Positions 23,118-34,392 of a stretch of DNA of 64,000 nucleotides are shown one piece after another. This stretch comes from Salticus scenicus. Taxonomy: Eukaryota; Arthropoda; Arachnida; Araneae; Salticidae. Both the position numbers and the translations under genes were made by a program. The stretch covers positions 1-64,000 of the forward strand of contig CAWVNO010001231.1 in the NCBI GenBank assembly GCA_963930645.1, in the 5' to 3' direction. The notes under the pieces were generated by a model. It was not told the origin of the DNA and searched no databases. It worked only from the letters and a program-made list of their open reading frames with translations. Every line of letters starts with the position of its first letter. Position 1 is the stretch's first letter.

Positions 23118-23621
23118 TTGGTGGGGGGGCATCTTCATTTCGAACCATGTGTCTGACCAGGCTCCAGTCTTTGCAATGCACTATCCATAAACACACAGAG
23201 AAAGAGAGAGATTACATTTTATATATATAAAGATTATTTTTGCAATCAAAGACTGCTATTCAAATCATAAAGGCTACTATTTCATACACTAAAGGTGACT
23301 AAAGCAACTATTTTTGAGTGTCTTTCATGCTAGAAAACCTGTACCTGAAAGGAAATTGTCATTAATAGCAGTCTGAATTATCCTGTACAATGAAGTTCTC
23401 TAAAGTATTAATTTACATCTTTATAATAAATTATATTTATTTATATACTAGCCACCTTTGGCAACCAACTGGTTTATGATTCTTGGAAATTCTGAATGTA
23501 GAAAATTGCTGCTGGATGGTTCTTGCAGTGGCCTCTTTCTATTTCATAATGTGAAGCAGCCGTTACAAAAGTCATTTTATAAATGATAAATATTATTTAT
23601 TTGAAGATATGGAATGTAAGG

Positions 23622-23990
23622 TGGAAATTTTGTACTAACTACACAAAAAAATGTCAGATCCAGGAATCATACTTGAACACTTTGCCTACCGTGTGGATAC
23701 TCTACTACTAAGCCAGCCTGTCTGATTAGTCACTCTACATTTTTCACATAATTACAGTTGGCAAGGTCACTGTGTCTGTGATTGCTGATGTAACATGCAA
23801 ATATATTAGTTATTGGTGTTGCCATGATTGTTATCAGTGCCAAGTGGGTAAGCAGCCAGCTTGGCTCAGTGGTAGAGCATCTGCACTGTAATCAGAGTGT
23901 TTAAGTTTGATTCCCAACTTTGGCATTCTTCACATAGTTGGTATAAAAATTCAGCCTTTCACTGTACATCTCTATATGAGTGAAGCAGCC
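23622..23990. repeat. Inverted pair of family 3 SINEs
   Basis: The plus copy (about 23850-23990) has an A box (TGGCTCAGTGGTAGAGCAT, 23862-23880), a B box (GTTTGATTCCC, 23905-23915), then CACATAGTTGGTATAAAAAT and CAGCCTTTCACTGTA. A minus copy fills about 23622-23800, with CTCTACTACTAAGCCAGCCT as the complement of the A-box region. The boxes are decayed from a tRNA gene and the anticodon stem does not pair well, so this is a SINE pair and not a tRNA gene. Confidence 0.7.
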
Positions 23991-24477
23991 TATTTGCTCA
24001 CAAGGAAAATGACTTTTGATAATTCATACCACAGCTAACTTCTGCTCTGTGGTGCCTGTTCTACCCTCATCTGCCAATTCTATACTTTCGAAGTATCAGC
24101 AATAGACCCCCCCCCCCACCAAAAAATAAAATAAAATAAAAATATCAGTTTTCAAGCCTTTATCAGGGATGATTGTTACCAGATAATGTAACTGAATTAG
24201 AGTATTTGTTTCCTTTTCAATACCGGAATTCCAGTTTTTCTGATAGTTAAACTCATAAAGTAAGGCTTTAAAAAAAACATATGACTGCTAAACCTAAATA
24301 AAATTCATATTTTTTCATAATCAGAAGATAAAACCTCCTTCAGGGGTCACTCTAGAGAGTTTTAGCAGGTTGGGCTGCCCTGGTGTCCTATTCAGATAAG
24401 ATCCTGCCATCCTTGCCCCTTTTACCGACAGAATCCCGTGAGGTTGCAGAATATGTCTGAACTCCCAAATGAGGTTT

Positions 24478-25046
24478 GAGAGAAATTTTCAATATTTTCT
24501 TGAGAAAAAATAAAAATTTAAATTTACATTGCTTATAATATAAACTGACAGCTTTATTTTTATGCTGTAGTGTATACTTATTTTTTTTAAACACTTATTA
24601 CATAGAACAAATGGCTTTGTATAAACAAAATACTTCCGTTATTGAAGCAAATTTAAATTGCTTTTTTGGGGGAAATTTCCAAAGTCTAAATGTTTCCTAC
24701 ACCCCTGGAATTCCGCCCTCCTTTTTCCACAATTTCCATTTTCCTTTTATCATGATGGATTGCTGCCCTCCTTTTCCCTTGACAGATTGCTGTGGCTTTT
24801 TTTTTTTTTTTTGATAAAATTTGACCTGCCTTAGTGCAATCTAAATTTCCCTCAATAACACAAAAATATATTTTGTTACACAAAGCCATCTATTCTATGT
24901 AATAAGTGTTCAAAATAATAAGTATACACTGTAACATGAAAATACAGCTGTTAGTTTATATTATAAACATTGCAAAATAGCAAATCATTATTTTAGATTT
25001 ACACTTTTATTTTTTCTCAAGAAAATATTAAACTTTTCCTTGTTAC
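24478..25046. repeat. Long imperfect inverted repeat, arms about 190-210 bp
   Basis: Left arm 24478-24665 and right arm about 24837-25046 are complementary at roughly 80 percent: TATTTTCTTGAGAAAAAATA, ATAATATAAACTGACAGCTT and CACTTATTACATAGAACAAA pair with their right-side complements. The spacer of about 170 bp has a duplicated pyrimidine motif. The similar small peptides MALYKQ and MALCNK read from the two arms are a result of the inversion. Likely a degenerate fold-back transposon. Confidence 0.7.
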
Positions 25047-25499
25047 TTGAAATTTTCTCTGAACGTCATTCGAGCATTTGTATATATCCTGTAACCCTGG
25101 TGAATCGAATGAAAAGGATTGTTCAGGTGTCTTTTACAAATTAACGGTAATGTTATTTTCCCTATACTAGTTAGTACATCAAATGTTCTGTTGAACCTTT
25201 TTTTCTATGAGGATTTTTCTTGGATGTCTGGGTACAGATGTCAATAGACATTTAATGTTGCTTTACGACTCCCTGAGGAAGCTCGGTTTGTAAATTAAAG
25301 AGCTTTGAAAAATCATTTCCATATTTGACACAGGGTATGTTGTGCAAGGAAAAATCGAAACCAATTGAACATATTAGAAATAAGAAAGGAAATATAAACA
25401 CTAACAGAAGACAGGAAAAATAAACACTAACAAAATTTGTATGCAAAATATGCAGCATTTATTATTTGTATTGATATATATTTTTCTTTTTCACTTTAG

Positions 25500-25592
25500 A
25501 ATCTACTAGTGTTTGCCTCTTGTGATTCAACTTTAAAGACAGAGAAGATGGAAGAAAAGAGCAATGTATTCTCATCTATCAAAATTATCTAA
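25500..25592 (+). CDS. Candidate terminal exon with poly(A) signals
   Basis: A strong acceptor (polypyrimidine tract TTTTTCTTTTTCACTTTAG ending at 25499) is followed by an open frame of 30 codons, NLLVFASCDSTLKTEKMEEK then SNVFSSIKII, ending in TAA at 25590-25592. AATAAA lies at 25608-25613 and again about 12 bp further on. The frame needs a phase-0 junction, so it cannot join the exon at 9305 directly (that join gives a stop after three codons). Either another exon lies between or this belongs to a different gene. Confidence 0.3.
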   Translation, partial: NLLVFASCDSTLKTEKMEEKSNVFSSIKII

Positions 25593-25889
25593 ATATTATA
25601 TGAAATGAATAAAAATGTAAATAAAGTAAATAAATGTTTTTATCTGAAGTTAAGCTTTTTGTTTAATGTATTCTCATCCACAGTATTTTTAAAAGTTATG
25701 TTCAATTTTTTAAAATGGAGGAAGATATGATTTGTAGGTTCTTCATAATGAGTCTTCTGATTTTTTAGCACCAGTATTTGTCTTATTGAATTGCAGAATA
25801 TTAGTCTAATTGAAACTTATTTTTTTAACCCCCAAAATAAGATGTTAAAATAGTTGTTAACTTTGTATAAAAATACTTTAACAATTAAT

Positions 25890-25925
<36 letters not shown>

Positions 25926-26450
25926 GTTCATATCAAGTTTGTACAAAACTTGTTAAATAAAAAATGTATCTAGCGAAGTTAAAAGAATCTATATGAATTA
26001 TGGGAAAATATTTTAGTAGGTTGATGGATTGTGATGTCTGGATAAAAACAAAAATGCTAACATTCTCCAGAAAATTTTTACATACCTCCCTCTACTAAAA
26101 TTAAATTTTCATTTTATGCTAAATATTCTACTTTTTCAATAAAAATTTTATACTTCTATTTTTTCATTGAAAAAAAAAAAAAAAAATTTTATAGAGTATA
26201 AGAATATTTAAATTTGGAAAAAAATTGAGGTCAGAAAGTTGACTGATATTATTCAAGAAATCTGTTCCCTTCTCTGATTCAGTATGTAATGTATCGAAAA
26301 TAAAATTCATAAAGAATTAAATGCTTTTACAATTTTTTAAATATACCATTTAAAAAAAAAAAAAAAACATTACTTTTAAGTAACCTTAACAAGATTGTTA
26401 TTTGACGTGAGAATTGTCAAAAACTGGTTTAAATTCAAGAACTATTTTAA

Positions 26451-26736
26451 GTAAATTGGAGTGTAAAGGTTGATAATTTTATATACCAACTATGTGAAAA
26501 ATGCCAGAGCCGGGAATCCTCTGCTAAACGCACGGATGCTCTACCACTAAGCTACCTTGGCTGATAACCAACTAGGCATTTCTCACATAAAATTCGTTAG
26601 CAAAAGTCACCGAGTCTGCAAATGCAGATATAACAGGTGAGACAATATTAATCGTAGCATGAATTCATCAACCGTGAATATTCATTTTATGTGGACACTC
26701 CAATTTACTTGAATATTCACGGTTGATGAATTCATG
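26451..26736 (-). repeat. Family 3 SINE with a flanking palindrome
   Basis: A minus-oriented SINE with TGTGAAAAATGCCAGAGCCG (26489 onward) and CTCTACCACTAAGCTACC (A-box complement) is followed by two 27-bp arms, 26658-26684 and 26710-26736 (CATGAATTCATCAACCGTGA and its complement) around 25 bp. AAGTAAATTGGAGTGT at 26451 is also inverted relative to ACACTCCAATTTACTT near 26696. So the SINE tail occurs twice in opposite orientation. Confidence 0.65.
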
Positions 26737-27440
26737 AATAAAAAATTTCTAAATTCAAAAACTATGTTCGAGAAATGGGAACTGTATTGTAAATCCTGAT
26801 ATTGGCATCATCAGTAGCAACCTCCATGGTCAGCAACTTCAATTGTAGTGACAGCAGGGTTTAAACTGCTATTTGTTCTTTTAGCATTCTACTAAAATTT
26901 GTTGAAAAGCAGAAACCAGATAACTTCATAAAATATTTCTATTTAATAACCTCTGATTTCTATTCAAATATTTGTGTGCAAAAATTACAAAACCACTAAA
27001 AATTATCTGGAACTGTTAATTATTTAGTATATTTGGATTTAATTTCAATTTTTAATGGTTGTACTTAAATGCTAAAGTATTTAAAACTGTGTCATAATTC
27101 AGAATTTGCTGCATAGAAGCATTCTCAGCGCTAGTATTACTCAATAATCTACTCCTACTCTTCACTTCTCTTTTTTATCTCTTTTTCTAAGTCAACAAAT
27201 TCTTAAATCACAAGTACAGTTCTTGGTTTATATTATTAGAGAACAAATGAAAAAAGAAACTGGAAATAAAAAATTTAAGAAAAATAAATCAATAGTATCC
27301 CAAAGGCTAAATTAACTTTTGAAAAAGCTAAAATACTACTACTGCATTTTGTCTAAAATGCAAAAGAAAACTTTTTTACTAAATTAAACTCTGAGAAAAA
27401 AAAAATGCACCACACAACTGTCGTTTAAAAGTAATAATTG

Positions 27441-27685
27441 CAAAACTTTGAATAATGCAATCAGATGCAATAAACTGTCAACTTGTTTTGGGTTGAAAGA
27501 ACACACGACCCTTCATCAGGTAAACAAAGGAGACACGAGTGCTGCAGTCAAAGTGACAACACACCAAACTGCTTTGATTGTAGCACTTGTGTCTACTTCA
27601 TTCACCTGACAAAGAGTCGTGTGCTCTTTGAACCTGAAACAATTGTTGCAAGTTTATTGCAATTTATGGTGTTATTCAAAGTTTT
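27441..27685. mobile_element. Fold-back element with hammerhead-like motif (copy 1)
   Basis: The sequence from CAAAACTTTGAATAA at 27441 is inverted at TTATTCAAAGTTTT ending at 27685. The arms of about 110 bp are roughly 75 percent complementary. Reading outward, the two arms show CCTGATGAAGGGTCGTGTG...ACCCAAAACAA and CCTGACAAAGAGTCGTG...ACCTGAAACAATTG. Together with the copy at 52480-52730 these point to an ancestor CTGATGA-A-GGGTC...GACCC-GAAAC, the hammerhead core. A pair of Penelope-like terminal repeats is the likeliest origin. No coding capacity. Confidence 0.55.
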
Positions 27686-28284
27686 CCCGTTATCATGAGT
27701 GATGGTATTTACTCTTATTGGTCTTTTCTTCAGGAGGTAATACTACACTTGGTGCATGTTTGCCATTGGTTTGCTGCCATTACAAAAATTTGAATTATTA
27801 ATAGTTTCAATAATTTCTCTGTTAAACATGTATGTAGTATTTTCATAATGTCCAATTTACCTAGCACCATGTAAATTTATTTTAATGTTTTCATTTTGGA
27901 AGTTTTTTGGGATGTTTTTAAGTTTTTGGCAAAAATCTTCTAATACAAAGGTATTTGAATCCTATGGGGTGTTTATGGGATATGCTTAGCAGAGAACCTG
28001 CAGCTCTTTTGTAAACACAATGTCCTGGTTCTAGAGAAAAAAGAATTCTCAATCATGTTTGGTATGATTTGAGTTCACAATATTATAGCAAGTATATGAA
28101 CCATTAGTGTGAATAGACACTGAAGTGACACACACTTTTACAAAGTGCATTATCTTTCTATTTTATATATTTCTCTATTAGATTTTGAATTTCTCTTATG
28201 CCTACATTGTATATAAACTATTTGTTTATTTAATAAAATTTATTATTGTCAAGATTGCATATTCAATACATGACGTTTATATTA

Positions 28285-28490
28285 CTGATTGCTGGTGTGC
28301 ATAAAATCTGTTACATCTGTAATGTCCTCCATGTTCCTACCCCGAATTATACCTTTAGGGAAGCAAAACAAGCAAACCATCTCTTTCATGGAAATCCAAA
28401 ATTCTTATAGCATGTCTTTGAACCACTCTTATTTGGTGAGTCCCTGACCATCAGCAATTACTCATAGTGTAGAACTAGTGCGAGTGCAAC
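28285..28490 (+). repeat. SINE, family 1, partial
   Basis: Runs from GCTGGTGTGCATAAAATCTG to GTGTAGAACTAGTGCGAGTG, matching the body of the full copy at 31733-32025: CCTCCATGTTCC, TATACCTTTAGGG and TAGCATGTCTTTGAACCA. The tRNA-like head is missing. Confidence 0.65.
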
Positions 28491-29460
28491 TTTAAAAAAA
28501 ATTAAAATCTCAAAAATCTTTTTTTTCTCCCGTTTTCTTTTCTTTTTCACACATATGCTGCCATTCAGAATTAGATGTACTTCATTAATCCCATAGTTAT
28601 AAATTATGCTTGATTTTTAAAGCCCCATTGTACTGTCTCTCCATAGAAGATCAAACTTTAGACCATCCTTAAGAGTGAATCCTAGACTGTCACTGTAGAT
28701 ACAGTGACGAAATTATTAAATGTGCTAAATTGAGCCCATGTTTCCAACTTTTACTTTAAAAGTGGGGGACACCATACATTTAATTGAGTAACTCAAATTC
28801 TAGTTTAAAATAAAATAAGTATAAATATACACATAAGGATATTTATATATATAAGAATATATTTTTACTTGAATGAGGAAAACTTCATGCATACAGGTAG
28901 GTAGGGGTTAACATGAGATATATGCTATGCCAAGATGTAGCAAGTACTTGATAAAGTGATGGAGTTTAAGCTGCATAGTTCTTGTATTGAAGCCATTCAT
29001 CTTTGGAGTAGAGGAACCAAGCCATGCAAGAGTGTTTATGCTTTCAGGCTAGAATGTGGCAGCAAGTGCTATCTCACCACGGCTGACCAGAGTGATGTGA
29101 TTTAGGGTAAGGAAACTGGATTTCTGAGAGGGTTTGAATGCAGATATTTTGCAATTCTTTATAGGAAAGATTGGAAAGGCTATTGCAATGATTAAAGGCA
29201 GTACTAGCCTTAGACCAGTTTAAACAGCTAATGGTAAATAGTAGTTATGCATACACCTTCATTGGGATTATATCTAATTATATTGATTGTGTGTGTGAAA
29301 GAGTTTTATACTGCCCTAGTGCTAAGCTATTGGCAATAGTCTGAGATACGTCCCTAATTGTGTTCTGGAGACATGCCATCACAATTTTGTTCCTCCATGA
29401 AGATGGTGTCTTCCCTGCTTTAGTGACTCCCCAGAGATCTGATCATATGATAAATAAATA
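28491..29460. other. Non-coding, no clear element
   Basis: Nothing identified with confidence. A slightly GC-richer stretch (28900-29230) gives short peptide-like strings on the minus strand but no long frame; it might be a very old LINE fragment. Confidence 0.35.
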
Positions 29461-29746
29461 AATAAAATTTAGAACCTTACTTGCTTCATTTTTCGCCAGA
29501 ATATTTTCAACAGAGTGCCCTGCTCTCCTTGACAGCAACAACTGTGCTGAAGTCTTTAGGCAACAATGTAGCGAGTATGGACAGATAAAGGCACCATCTT
29601 CTGGTAAGAGTTGCCCAATGAAGTTCAAGACATTGAACACTTGCGAGAGAAGACTTCAACATAGTTGTTACCACCGAGGAGCACAGGGTGCCCTGCAGAA
29701 AACATTCTGGTCAAAAATGAAGCAAGTAAGGTTTTAAATTTTATTA
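29461..29746. mobile_element. Fold-back MITE-like element
   Basis: AATAAAATTTAGAACCTTAC (29461) is inverted at GTAAGGTTTTAAATTTTATT (to 29746). Complementarity continues inward through TTGCTTCATTTTT, CCAGAATRTTTTC, GTGCCCTG and AACAACTGTGCTGAAGTCTT, giving arms of about 115 bp around a short spacer. No coding capacity. Confidence 0.65.
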
Positions 29747-29819
29747 ATTTAGTTTAATGCTTCATGATATTTTCATCTTTAAAAATACGGGAAATATTTT
29801 AACATTTCTATATGTCGAA

Positions 29820-30298
29820 AAGTCACGGTTGAGCATGTTTTATGTCGCATTAGTGCTACACTGTGGGTAATTGAAGATTCAGATTATATGCTATTGAAGT
29901 ATGACGTCATTAGCTTGATGTTTCATCTGCTTGTTACAAATGAGCTCTATGGCTAATACAGTTGAACCTTTGGTAACATAATCTCAAGGGGGATAAAAAG
30001 TGTTCTTGTTATCAGTAATTCATGCTATCAGTACCTCAGAAACTAATCTTCTTTTTGACGAAAACTGTGGACACATTTCATGTTAAAAGTAATTCACATT
30101 AACAAGATTCAGCTGTACTAAATTCCAGTAGAAAATGACTGCTATTTCCGAGCAGGTGGAATTTCAGGCCATTGACGTCATCATTTTAATAGCGTGTGTG
30201 TACAAATGATGCATTTTCTAATCTAACAAAATTCCTTCATCGCTCATGGTTCAAACACATTTTCCGCAATGGCCTCACATTTTGTTCATGCATAAATA
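29820..30298. other. Non-coding, with a SINE family 1 end
   Basis: The minus-strand 3' end of a family 1 SINE is at about 29835-29875 (TTATGTCGCATTAGTGCTAC). The rest is unremarkable. Confidence 0.4.
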
Positions 30299-31579
30299 TC
30301 AGGTTGTAACATATGAAATGTCCGATTCTCACCAGTAAAATTTTTGAGATTTGGTTCCTTTATAAACTTTTTTGATACAGTCGTTAATTATGTATCATTT
30401 TAAAGCTAAAACCTTGTCTTTTTCATCTGATGTGTTTCAAATAAAAATATTGTGATTTGGTGGTAAGTTTATAGCTTTAATCGTAGGATGAATTCTAGAG
30501 ATTTTAGAGTGCTATTTTTGTATGTGTAGAAAAGTAAGCATAATGCTGCAGCAGTTGCCCGAAACATTAATGCTGCATTTGGAAACGGTTCTGTAAATGA
30601 ATGTACCATTCGACGTTGGTATGCAAAGTTCGAAACTGGGGATGAGAGTCTCACAAACGAAGACCGGGGCAGACCAAAGACTGTTGTGGACAATGAAGTT
30701 TTACGAACCATAGTTGAAAAAAATCCAGGCAATACTGTTAGAGATTATGCAGAAGAACTAGGTGTATCTCCTACAACCATTTCACGTCATCTAAAATTGA
30801 TTGGCAAAGTTAAAAAATTGGATAAATGGGTACCGCATGAATTGAATGAGAATCAGAAGCGCAAATGTTTTAAAATCTCGTCTGCCCTTCTTCTTCACAA
30901 CCAAAATTAACCTTTTCGCAATCGAAGTGTAACTTGTGACGAAAAGTGGATTTTGTACAACAATCGTAAACGTTCAGCGCAGTGGCTGGATACTGACAAG
31001 GCTCCACAACACTTCCCAAAGCTGAAACTCCATCAAAAGAAGGTTATGGTGACCGGTGGTCCTCAGCTGGTTTAATTCACCATAGCTTTCTAAAACCAGG
31101 CAAAACCATCACAGCAGAGAAATATTGTAGAGAAATCGATGAAATGCACCAGGAACTTACACATAAACAGCCGGCATTGGTCAATAGGAAGGGCCCTATT
31201 CTTCTCCATGATAACGCTAGACCGCATGTTTCAATGATCACTCATCAGAAGCTGCACATGTTAAACTATGAAGTTTTAGACCATCCATCATATTCACCTG
31301 ACCTCTCACCTACAGATTTTCACTTTTTCAAACATCTCGATAACTTCTTGCAGGAGAAATGCTTCAGAAATCCAAAGGATGCTGAAGCGGCATTCAAGGA
31401 ATTTGTTGCCTCCAGGACGACTACATTTTATGATACCGGCATAAAAAAACTTGTTTCTCGTTGGAAAAAGTGTATTGAAGCTAATGGTTCCTATTTTGAT
31501 TAATAAAGTTTGTTCTGTAAAAATATATTCTTTCTTTAAGTAGACCATGAAAATCGGACATTTCATGTGTTAAACCTAA
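30299..31579 (+). mobile_element. mariner transposon, inactive copy (1281 bp)
   Basis: TA dinucleotides at 30297-30298 and 31580-31581 are the target duplication. Terminal inverted repeats are TCAGGTTGTAACATATGAAA on the left and TTAGGTTTAACACATGAAAT as the complement of the right end, both running into TGTCCGATT. The length is normal for mariner. The transposase inside is broken (see pseudogene). Confidence 0.9.
30488..31503 (+). pseudogene. mariner transposase (DD34D type), broken
   Basis: The frame starts at ATG 30488 (MNSRDFRVLFLYV) and meets a TAG at 30527-30529. It continues with an N-terminal helix-turn-helix region (HNAAAVARNINAAFGNGSVN, ECTIRRWYAKFE) and a second one (NTVRDYAEELGVSPTTISRH). 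Another stop follows HNQN at 30908-30910. CDEKWILYNN carries the first catalytic Asp. A deletion near 31050 in the KVMVT/WW region shifts the frame. The last part (31144-31503) is open and holds HDNARPH (second Asp), YSPDLSPTDFHFF (third Asp) and the usual end, NGSYFD. At least two stops and one frameshift make it non-functional. Confidence 0.9.
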
Positions 31580-31732
31580 TAAAAGGCATTATATATAAAT
31601 TATTTTGGATAGGCAGTTCATGCTTGTGGAAGTCGTGCATGTTTCACATTACAAATAAAAATGCATTTGATAGTTTTGAGACCTATAGTTACAATGATTT
31701 TTTTTCTTGATTGATCCATATTACTGGATTGC

Positions 31733-32025
31733 GGTAGCCCAGTCGGTTGAGCACGGAGCTCGTAATTGGAAGACTGCAGATTCACGTTCAGTACTTGAGC
31801 CGGCCAAGGCTGCCGTGTAAACAGATGGTGACTGGTGCATATAAAATCCATTGTGGCTGCAATGTCTTCCATGTTCCCATCAAAATTATACCTCTGTGGG
31901 TCACCGAAGCAGGGGATCCATCCCCTCCCTGGAGTATCAAAATTGTGATAGCATGTCTCCGGACCATCTCCACTTACCCATAGAGCAATACTAGTGTGAC
32001 ATTAAATCCAACCTACCTACCTACC
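31733..32025 (+). repeat. SINE, family 1, full-length
   Basis: A tRNA-like head (AGCCCAGTCGGTTGAGCACG as A-box region, GCAGATTCACGTTCAGTAC as B-box region) is followed by the family body: GGTGACTGGTGCATATAAAA, GTCTTCCATGTTCCCATC, CCATCCCCTCCCTGGAGTAT and GCATGTCTCCGGACCATC. It ends AATACTAGTGTGACATTAAA and a CCAACCTACC(TACC)n tail. This is the most complete copy in the window. Confidence 0.75.
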
Positions 32026-32046
32026 TATGATCCATATTACCAAAAT

Positions 32047-32915
32047 TCACAGAAACAAGTAGGTGGGTACTGAACATTTTGCTATGACACAACGGGCAGC
32101 ATAAGCTTGAAAGAAACATTCAGGAGGGGAGGCCAGAGCATGAACCAAGTTTAGTTTGGATGGAAAATGCATGTTTGGAGAATTGGATAAGCTGAAGGAT
32201 GCCATAGGATGAACTAAAAGCAGCAACCCTGATGTTGTCATAAGAGGTAGAGGTACCAATGTTTAGGGCAATTAGGAGATTGCACCGGGGAATATTTAGG
32301 TGAGAACAATGTTTAAGAATATATTTGGGGTTTCATGATCATAGCAAAAAAGACAGAGTGGAGAAAACGAAAGTTTGAGATGACATAACTTATATTGAGT
32401 AATTATTGTTTTGGATTTCCAACGGGTCATTGTAATGTTCACCATCTAGGAGGTGGGTCCAGTTGGGACAGTTCCTGGTTGAGGAAAGAGGTCGCACAGT
32501 TGCTGTTCATCCAGATATAGTCATTTTCGATTAACCAGGCTTTCCTGACATGAGTCCTCAGATCTACTGGAGAGATCCAGGGAGAAGAGGAACAAGTATA
32601 TGAGGACCTTTGTTGGCGAATTTATCAGCCTGCTCGTTGGAATAAATTCCTTTATGAGCTGGGCACCAGACCAGGATAATCTTTTGGCCACAAATGTTAC
32701 GAGCGTGGATAAAGGAGAGAAGGAAATGAATGATCTTTAGAAATTGAAACGAGCAAGTGCTAAAGGCTTTGAGGGTTGCAAGACTGTCGGTCAATACAAA
32801 GATGGTGGTGTAGCAGGGAGTTGAGAGATAAGGAGGCAGATGGCCAGGGCATCCTCAGCTGTAAAAATGGAGTGAAGATGCGGGAGCAGAGAGGCAAGCG
32901 AAACAGATGATTCTA
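32047..32915 (-). pseudogene. I-clade LINE, RNase H and C-terminal fragment
   Basis: On the minus strand, AEDALAICLLISQL (about 32870-32810) and then VLTDSLATLKAFSTCSFQFL with IILVWCPAHKGIYSNEQADK (32795-32600) are the RNase H domain of an I-clade non-LTR retrotransposon. They include the Asp of TDS and the HKGI.GNE.AD-like motif. The two pieces are in different frames, so there is a frameshift. Downstream (to 32050) are LCYDHETPNIF-like residues and a tail matching the C-terminal region. The copy is 5'-truncated or interrupted at 32915 by a MITE. Confidence 0.75.
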
Positions 32916-33128
32916 CAGTCGGCTTCAAAATTATTCGAGCACTAACAATAATCCCTGTCTAAAAAAAGTACACTTAATACTGCTTTGTTAAATAAATCCT
33001 TATCGAGTCATGTTCTTAGTCAGTCTAAGAACAAGATTCGACAAGGATTTATTTAACAAAACAGTCTTAAGTGTACTTTTTTACTATAGGAATTATTGCC
33101 TAGTGCTCGAAAAATTATGCAGTCGACT
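32916..33128. mobile_element. Tc1/mariner-type fold-back MITE (213 bp)
   Basis: TA at 32914-32915 and 33129-33130 flank it. The ends are CAGTCGGCTTCAAAATTATT and, on the complement, CAGTCGACTGCATAATTTTT, both followed by CGAGCAC. The arms pair almost to the centre near 33020 (CATGTTCTTAG/CTAAGAACA). It is inserted in the LINE fragment. No coding capacity. Confidence 0.85.
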
Positions 33129-33134
33129 GTATAT

Positions 33135-33972
33135 TAAGGTGACCATACGTCCTCGAAATTCGAGGACTGTCCTCGAATTTTGGCCTTTTCTATTTTTTGT
33201 CCCCAAAAATTCTTTGACTACTCGGGGACGCTAAATGTCCCCAAATTTAAATATTTGCGTGTATTTCTTTCAAAATCACAGTCCATTCCGTGGAGGATCA
33301 AAATTGTTATGGCATGTCTCCGGACTACCTCTGGGGGTAAGTGCTAGACTGTCGCCAATTGCCCATTGTACAGCACTAATGAGACGTAAAACCCATCTAT
33401 TCCAATCCAATCAAAATCGCAGTCTAATAATTGGATAATCTTGAAAATCAACGGAACTTTGAAATAAAGACCCTCATACTTCATGAGCAGAGAAAGAATC
33501 ATGCACTACTAATCAGTATATAAATTCTATCTTGCCCGATTTATGTTAAGTGATAAATAAAATTTGCTTAATGAAATTATTTCTTGTAGTTATATAATCG
33601 GGAATAATTTCTGCATTTCAGGGAGTGGGGATTCTGAAGATTAAAATGAAATGGTGCTATTTTGTGTTTTCTCCTATCATCATAAGAAAGTGTAAATGGG
33701 TTCTATAGACTTGATTATTTTAATAATGCTGGGATAGTTTAATTTGCATAAACTTACCTTAGGCTCAGCAATTTTTCATAGAAAAAAGTGATTCAAAGCA
33801 TTTTGTAATGTATAAATCAGAGTTCTTTTTATTAATAATGCATATAGATATTGGTCTATCGTGTCCTCGAAAAAGTCCCCAAATAGAGTTTTCAATGTCC
33901 TCGAAATTTACTTCGATTTGGGGAAAAACGGTAATTTGTCCTCAAATCAGTGTTTGAAAATATGGTCACCTT
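33135..33972. mobile_element. Non-autonomous DNA transposon with AAGGTGACCAT ends
   Basis: Inverted ends AAGGTGACCAT (33135) and ATGGTCACCTT (to 33972), possibly with a 3-bp ATT target duplication. Near both ends are GTCCTCGAAA and GTCCCCAAA motifs, inverted between the sides. A family 1 SINE fragment sits at 33258-33412. No transposase. The superfamily is undecided. Confidence 0.65.
33258..33412 (+). repeat. SINE family 1 fragment, nested
   Basis: Contains CATTCCGTGGAGGATCAAAA, TATGGCATGTCTCCGGACTA and TGTACAGCACTAATGAGACG, the 3' half of the family 1 body, then AAAACCCATCTATTCCAATC in place of the (TACC)n tail. It lies within the element at 33135-33972. Confidence 0.65.
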
Positions 33973-34032
33973 ATTCTATATCGACGGCTGCAATAGCGAT
34001 CCGATAAGCATCTTTTGAGTTGGTGGTGTCAG

Positions 34033-34392
34033 CTAGACCCACATGTGATACTAAAGACCTGTTCATTCGCCGAATTTAGCCGTGTAAATTTTTAGAAGAC
34101 TTTTTCTATCCCACGAGCTCGTGAGTAGAACAAACAAACCGGTATTATCAGAATGCGTTGTATGGGATAGCATGTCGTTGATATGATGATATAATATTTA
34201 TTAATTTTTCGTATCACATGTGGTTTTAGAGTAAAACACAGGTAAAATCATAACATATTACTAATATAATTAAAGGAAAAAATCAGAATATTTGTTCTGA
34301 ACTGTGGCGCCATCAGCAGCCGTTTTCAGGCACGGTTTTTCCAAAGAAAAACCGCTGAATGAACAGGTCTTTAGTATCACATGTGGGTCTAG
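34033..34392. mobile_element. MITE with 36-bp inverted ends and 7-bp target duplication
   Basis: CTAGACCCACATGTGATACT (34033) and its complement (to 34392) form almost perfect inverted ends of about 36 bp. GTGTCAG occurs directly on both sides (34026-34032 and 34393-34399). At 360 bp it is AT-rich with no coding capacity. A 7-8-bp duplication would fit hAT. Confidence 0.8.

Noticed and set aside
23862..23935. tRNA gene
   Set aside because: A and B boxes are present, but the anticodon arm does not pair properly, and SINE tail sequence follows directly. The same tail occurs at 14746, 26451 and 50234.
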